From positions 7,502,001-7,566,000 of the forward strand of contig CM082586.2 of assembly GCA_040954595.2 (NCBI GenBank): a stretch of 64,000 bases of DNA, written 5' to 3'. Positions 62,201 through 64,000 of this stretch are shown here, one piece after another; position 1 is the first letter of the stretch, and the number at the start of each line of letters is the position of its first letter. A model generated the notes under the pieces. It was not told where the DNA came from, did no database searches, and worked only from the letters and a program-made list of their open reading frames with translations. This DNA comes from Balanoglossus misakiensis (lineage: Eukaryota; Hemichordata). A program made the position numbers and the translations under genes.

Positions 62201-63786
62201 TATGTTCTCGTGTGACATCATATATCATGCATTTGGATCCTAAGTTATTAACCAGGTAACTTTCAGACTTTCAATGGTAATTGAACCTAATTTAAGTCCA
62301 TTCAACTCCCTGGGGAGCAAACAACAGCTCACATGTGCAGCTATTATACAGCACAGCAGAGCTAAACACACAAATTGCAATCTCTGTCCTACCAGGTACC
62401 CATTACTCCTGGGTTTGGGAGAAATAATGAAAGTAAATGCCTTGCCAAAGGACAAAACAGCACAGCCATGCCAGGGCTCGATCCAATGATCATGAGTCCA
62501 CTGAATTATACATCATTCATTCGTTTGTTTGTTTTGTTTGTTCATTCATTCATTCATTCATTCATTCATTCATTCATTCACACTTTGACATGTATGTTCA
62601 TTGAAATGTTTTGACAGGGAGGTAATTTCTCTGAAGAAGAATTATTAAAATCCATGGGTAATTTGAATTTCGATGACAATGCCCAGGACGATATGAATTT
62701 TATGCCAATGATGCAAGCAATGATGCAGAATTTACTCTCCAAAGAAGTTCTCTATCCGTCAATAAAAGAGATTGTAGAAAAGGTGAGTGTATGAAATGAC
62801 TGTGTAAGCATTGTTAACACTTGTCAGGATTTGAATGTTAACCTGTGTGTAATTGTAACAAAGACCTTGTTATTTAGTGTCTATGATTGAAATGAGTGGC
62901 ATAGTTTTCAACTTTATGCTTGTGGCTGTACATTTGAATTTGAACAAGTTGAATAATAAACAGATGTTCCACCCATTTATTCAGCCAGCCATTTGTGGTT
63001 TGAACACATGGATATTAGGAATCTCCACAAATTCAAAATGATTTCATCTGTCAACTGAGGATAAGGAGAAGATAGAAACATGTTATCTAGCACAAATAGA
63101 ATTGGTCTAACACTACTTTTTGTTCTTTCCAAATTTAGTATCCAAAATGGCTTGAAGAAAATAAGGACAAGGGAAATCAAGAAGATTACAGAAGATACGA
63201 AAAACAGTATGGAGCAATGAAAACATTGGCTGATGAATATGAATCTGAGAGCAGCACAGACAGTGACGATACGAAGAAACAGAGATTTGAAAGGATAATG
63301 AAGTCAGTCCAAGAGGTGAGTGCTTGCTATGTCTGTGAAGTAACATACGTCGTGTATAGTACTGAAAAACGCTTTATTTTCGCGATATCGAGAGAGGTCA
63401 CTGTTTCGCGAGTATTAATTTTTGCGTTCTCTTATTTCATTCACTGCATCGTTATCTTCAAAAAAATTTACGCGACTTTTTCTTTTCATGCGCGCGATTT
63501 TGGCTCTCGCTAATTTCGCGAAAATTTATTGCTGGCGAAAACAAAGTGTTTTACAGTATATGAATAATGGTAATTAATGTCATACCCGTTCTTAAACTGT
63601 CTTAATGAAATAATGAAGCTCACATTATTTGACTTTGTCTTTTTTTTTTGTTATATGCAAGTCTACTTTGAGGGGTCTAGGTGTGTCTATCAGAATTGCG
63701 TTAACTAAAATGTAATGCATTGATTACTGATTGTGTTTTAGATGGAATCACTTGGACAGCCTCCGAAAGAATTAGTTGGAACAATG
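59291..63786 (+). CDS. PEX19: Peroxisomal biogenesis factor 19, 3' end missing
   Basis: PEX19 is the cytosolic chaperone and import receptor for peroxisomal membrane proteins and docks on PEX3. Coding exons: 59291-59459, 60311-60432, 61376-61595, 62108-62193, 62618-62782, 63139-63315 and 63742-63786, all GT/AG and in frame. Seen: the N-terminal PEX3-binding motif LDDLLDSALEDFDKCKP across exons 1-2; ESLFGDFLNCDTAVEATAEF in exon 3; the helical cargo-binding domain (GETMSRLAQNAEELK, EEELLKSMGNL, MQNLLSKEVLYPSIKEIVEK, YPKWLEENKDK); and ESLGQPPKELVGTM, matching LGHPPKELAGEM of human PEX19. The C-terminal exon with the expected CaaX farnesylation motif is outside the window. The start is uncertain: ATGs at 59291, 59297 and 59324 are in frame, and the last (METRSGD) gives the more usual N-terminal length. 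Confidence 0.94.
61633..61845. mobile_element. TA-flanked MITE with CTGTAAAACGGG ends, copy 1
   Basis: Between TA dinucleotides (61631-61632, 61846-61847), the ends are CTGTAAAACGGGTTATTGTC and a near-exact complement, GAAAATAACCCGTTTTACAG. The interior is rich in TTTCGCGA. It lies in PEX19 intron 3, 37 bases after exon 3. Confidence 0.8.
62285..62505 (-). mobile_element. tRNA-derived SINE remnant
   Basis: Read on the minus strand, a tRNA-like head (GGACTCATGATC, then the B-box-like GGATCGAGCCC) is followed by TTTTGTCCTTTGGCAAGGCA, CCCAGGAGTAATGGGTACC and a diverged tail. This order is typical of tRNA-derived SINEs in marine invertebrates. The head is shortened, so this copy is old. It lies in PEX19 intron 4. 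Confidence 0.55.
62542..62581. repeat. (CATT)n microsatellite
   Basis: Ten tandem CATT units next to the SINE remnant, ending 36 bases before the PEX19 exon at 62618. Confidence 0.95.
63362..63556. mobile_element. TA-flanked MITE with CTGAAAAACGC ends, copy 2
   Basis: Flanked by TA (63360-63361, 63557-63558). The ends CTGAAAAACGCTTTATTTTC and GAAAACAAAGTGTTTTACAG are diverged from copy 1, and the interior TTTCGCGATATC and AATTTCGCGAAAATTTATTG are shared with it. It lies in PEX19 intron 6, about 45 bases after exon 6. Confidence 0.75.
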
Positions 63787-64000
63787 GTAAGTGACAGCCA
63801 TTTAAAATGCCTTATATTATAGCAAAAACAAACACTGTGTTACTTTCTATCTAACACAACTATTCATATTGAGTTAAATTAAAAAAGAATTAAAGCTGCA
63901 AGCAGCGTTGAAGGGGCCCAAGCATAGAGTTAATAACCATTAGACTCCATTCAGGGTTGTACCATTCAAATGCGTAGGCTGTATTTGCTCTGGATGTGGA
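63787..64000. other. Start of PEX19 intron 7
   Basis: AT-rich intronic sequence after the GTAAGT donor. No further exon is seen before the window ends. Confidence 0.7.

Overview
This is animal nuclear DNA: split genes with GT/AG introns, AT-rich non-coding sequence, many microsatellites and small inverted-repeat transposons. There is no bacterial-style operon. The gene content (SLC5 monocarboxylate-type transporter, a single APP-family gene without a Kunitz exon, LRRC58, PEX19, an SH2 protein) and the repeat types suggest an invertebrate deuterostome, most likely a lancelet (Branchiostoma). That assignment is inference, not proof. I rebuilt all gene models by hand from splice sites, reading-frame phase and family resemblance. 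Each complete model closes in frame and has a length divisible by three.

Layout. (1) 1-22.8 kb, minus strand: the 5' two-thirds of an SLC5A8/SLC5A12-like sodium-coupled transporter whose 3' end lies off the left edge. Ten shared exons lie at 0-6 kb. Two different first exons of equal length (19.3-19.6 kb and 22.5-22.8 kb) could each splice to them. The 13.4 kb intron 1 holds a 4.5 kb foldback element (10,135-14,610), made of tandem repeats in two opposed arms and flanked by a 9-bp duplication. (2) 22.8-28.3 kb: intergenic, with a TTAA-flanked MITE. (3) 28.3-42.2 kb, minus: a complete APP-family gene, 10 exons, 626 residues, with signal peptide, E1, a short acidic stretch, E2, a transmembrane segment and a YENPTY tail. 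(4) 42.9-43.3 kb: a large tetranucleotide microsatellite. (5) 44.0-49.0 kb, minus: a 10-exon, 448-residue SH2 protein that I cannot name. Its linker and SH2 region resembles STATs, and it has a polyglutamine/basic insertion and a 17-bp microexon. (6) 49.0-55.3 kb: intergenic with small inverted-repeat elements. (7) 55.3-58.5 kb, minus: complete LRRC58, three coding exons. (8) 59.3 kb to the right edge, plus: PEX19, seven exons, lacking its 3' end. LRRC58 and PEX19 are head to head across about 0.77 kb.

The genes are not an obvious functional cluster: a plasma-membrane solute carrier, a membrane adhesion/signalling protein, an SH2 adaptor or STAT-like factor, a leucine-rich-repeat protein and a peroxisomal membrane-protein chaperone. 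The most unusual items are the paired alternative first exons of the transporter, the foldback element, the divergent SH2 protein, and several compact transposons whose target-site duplications can be read directly.
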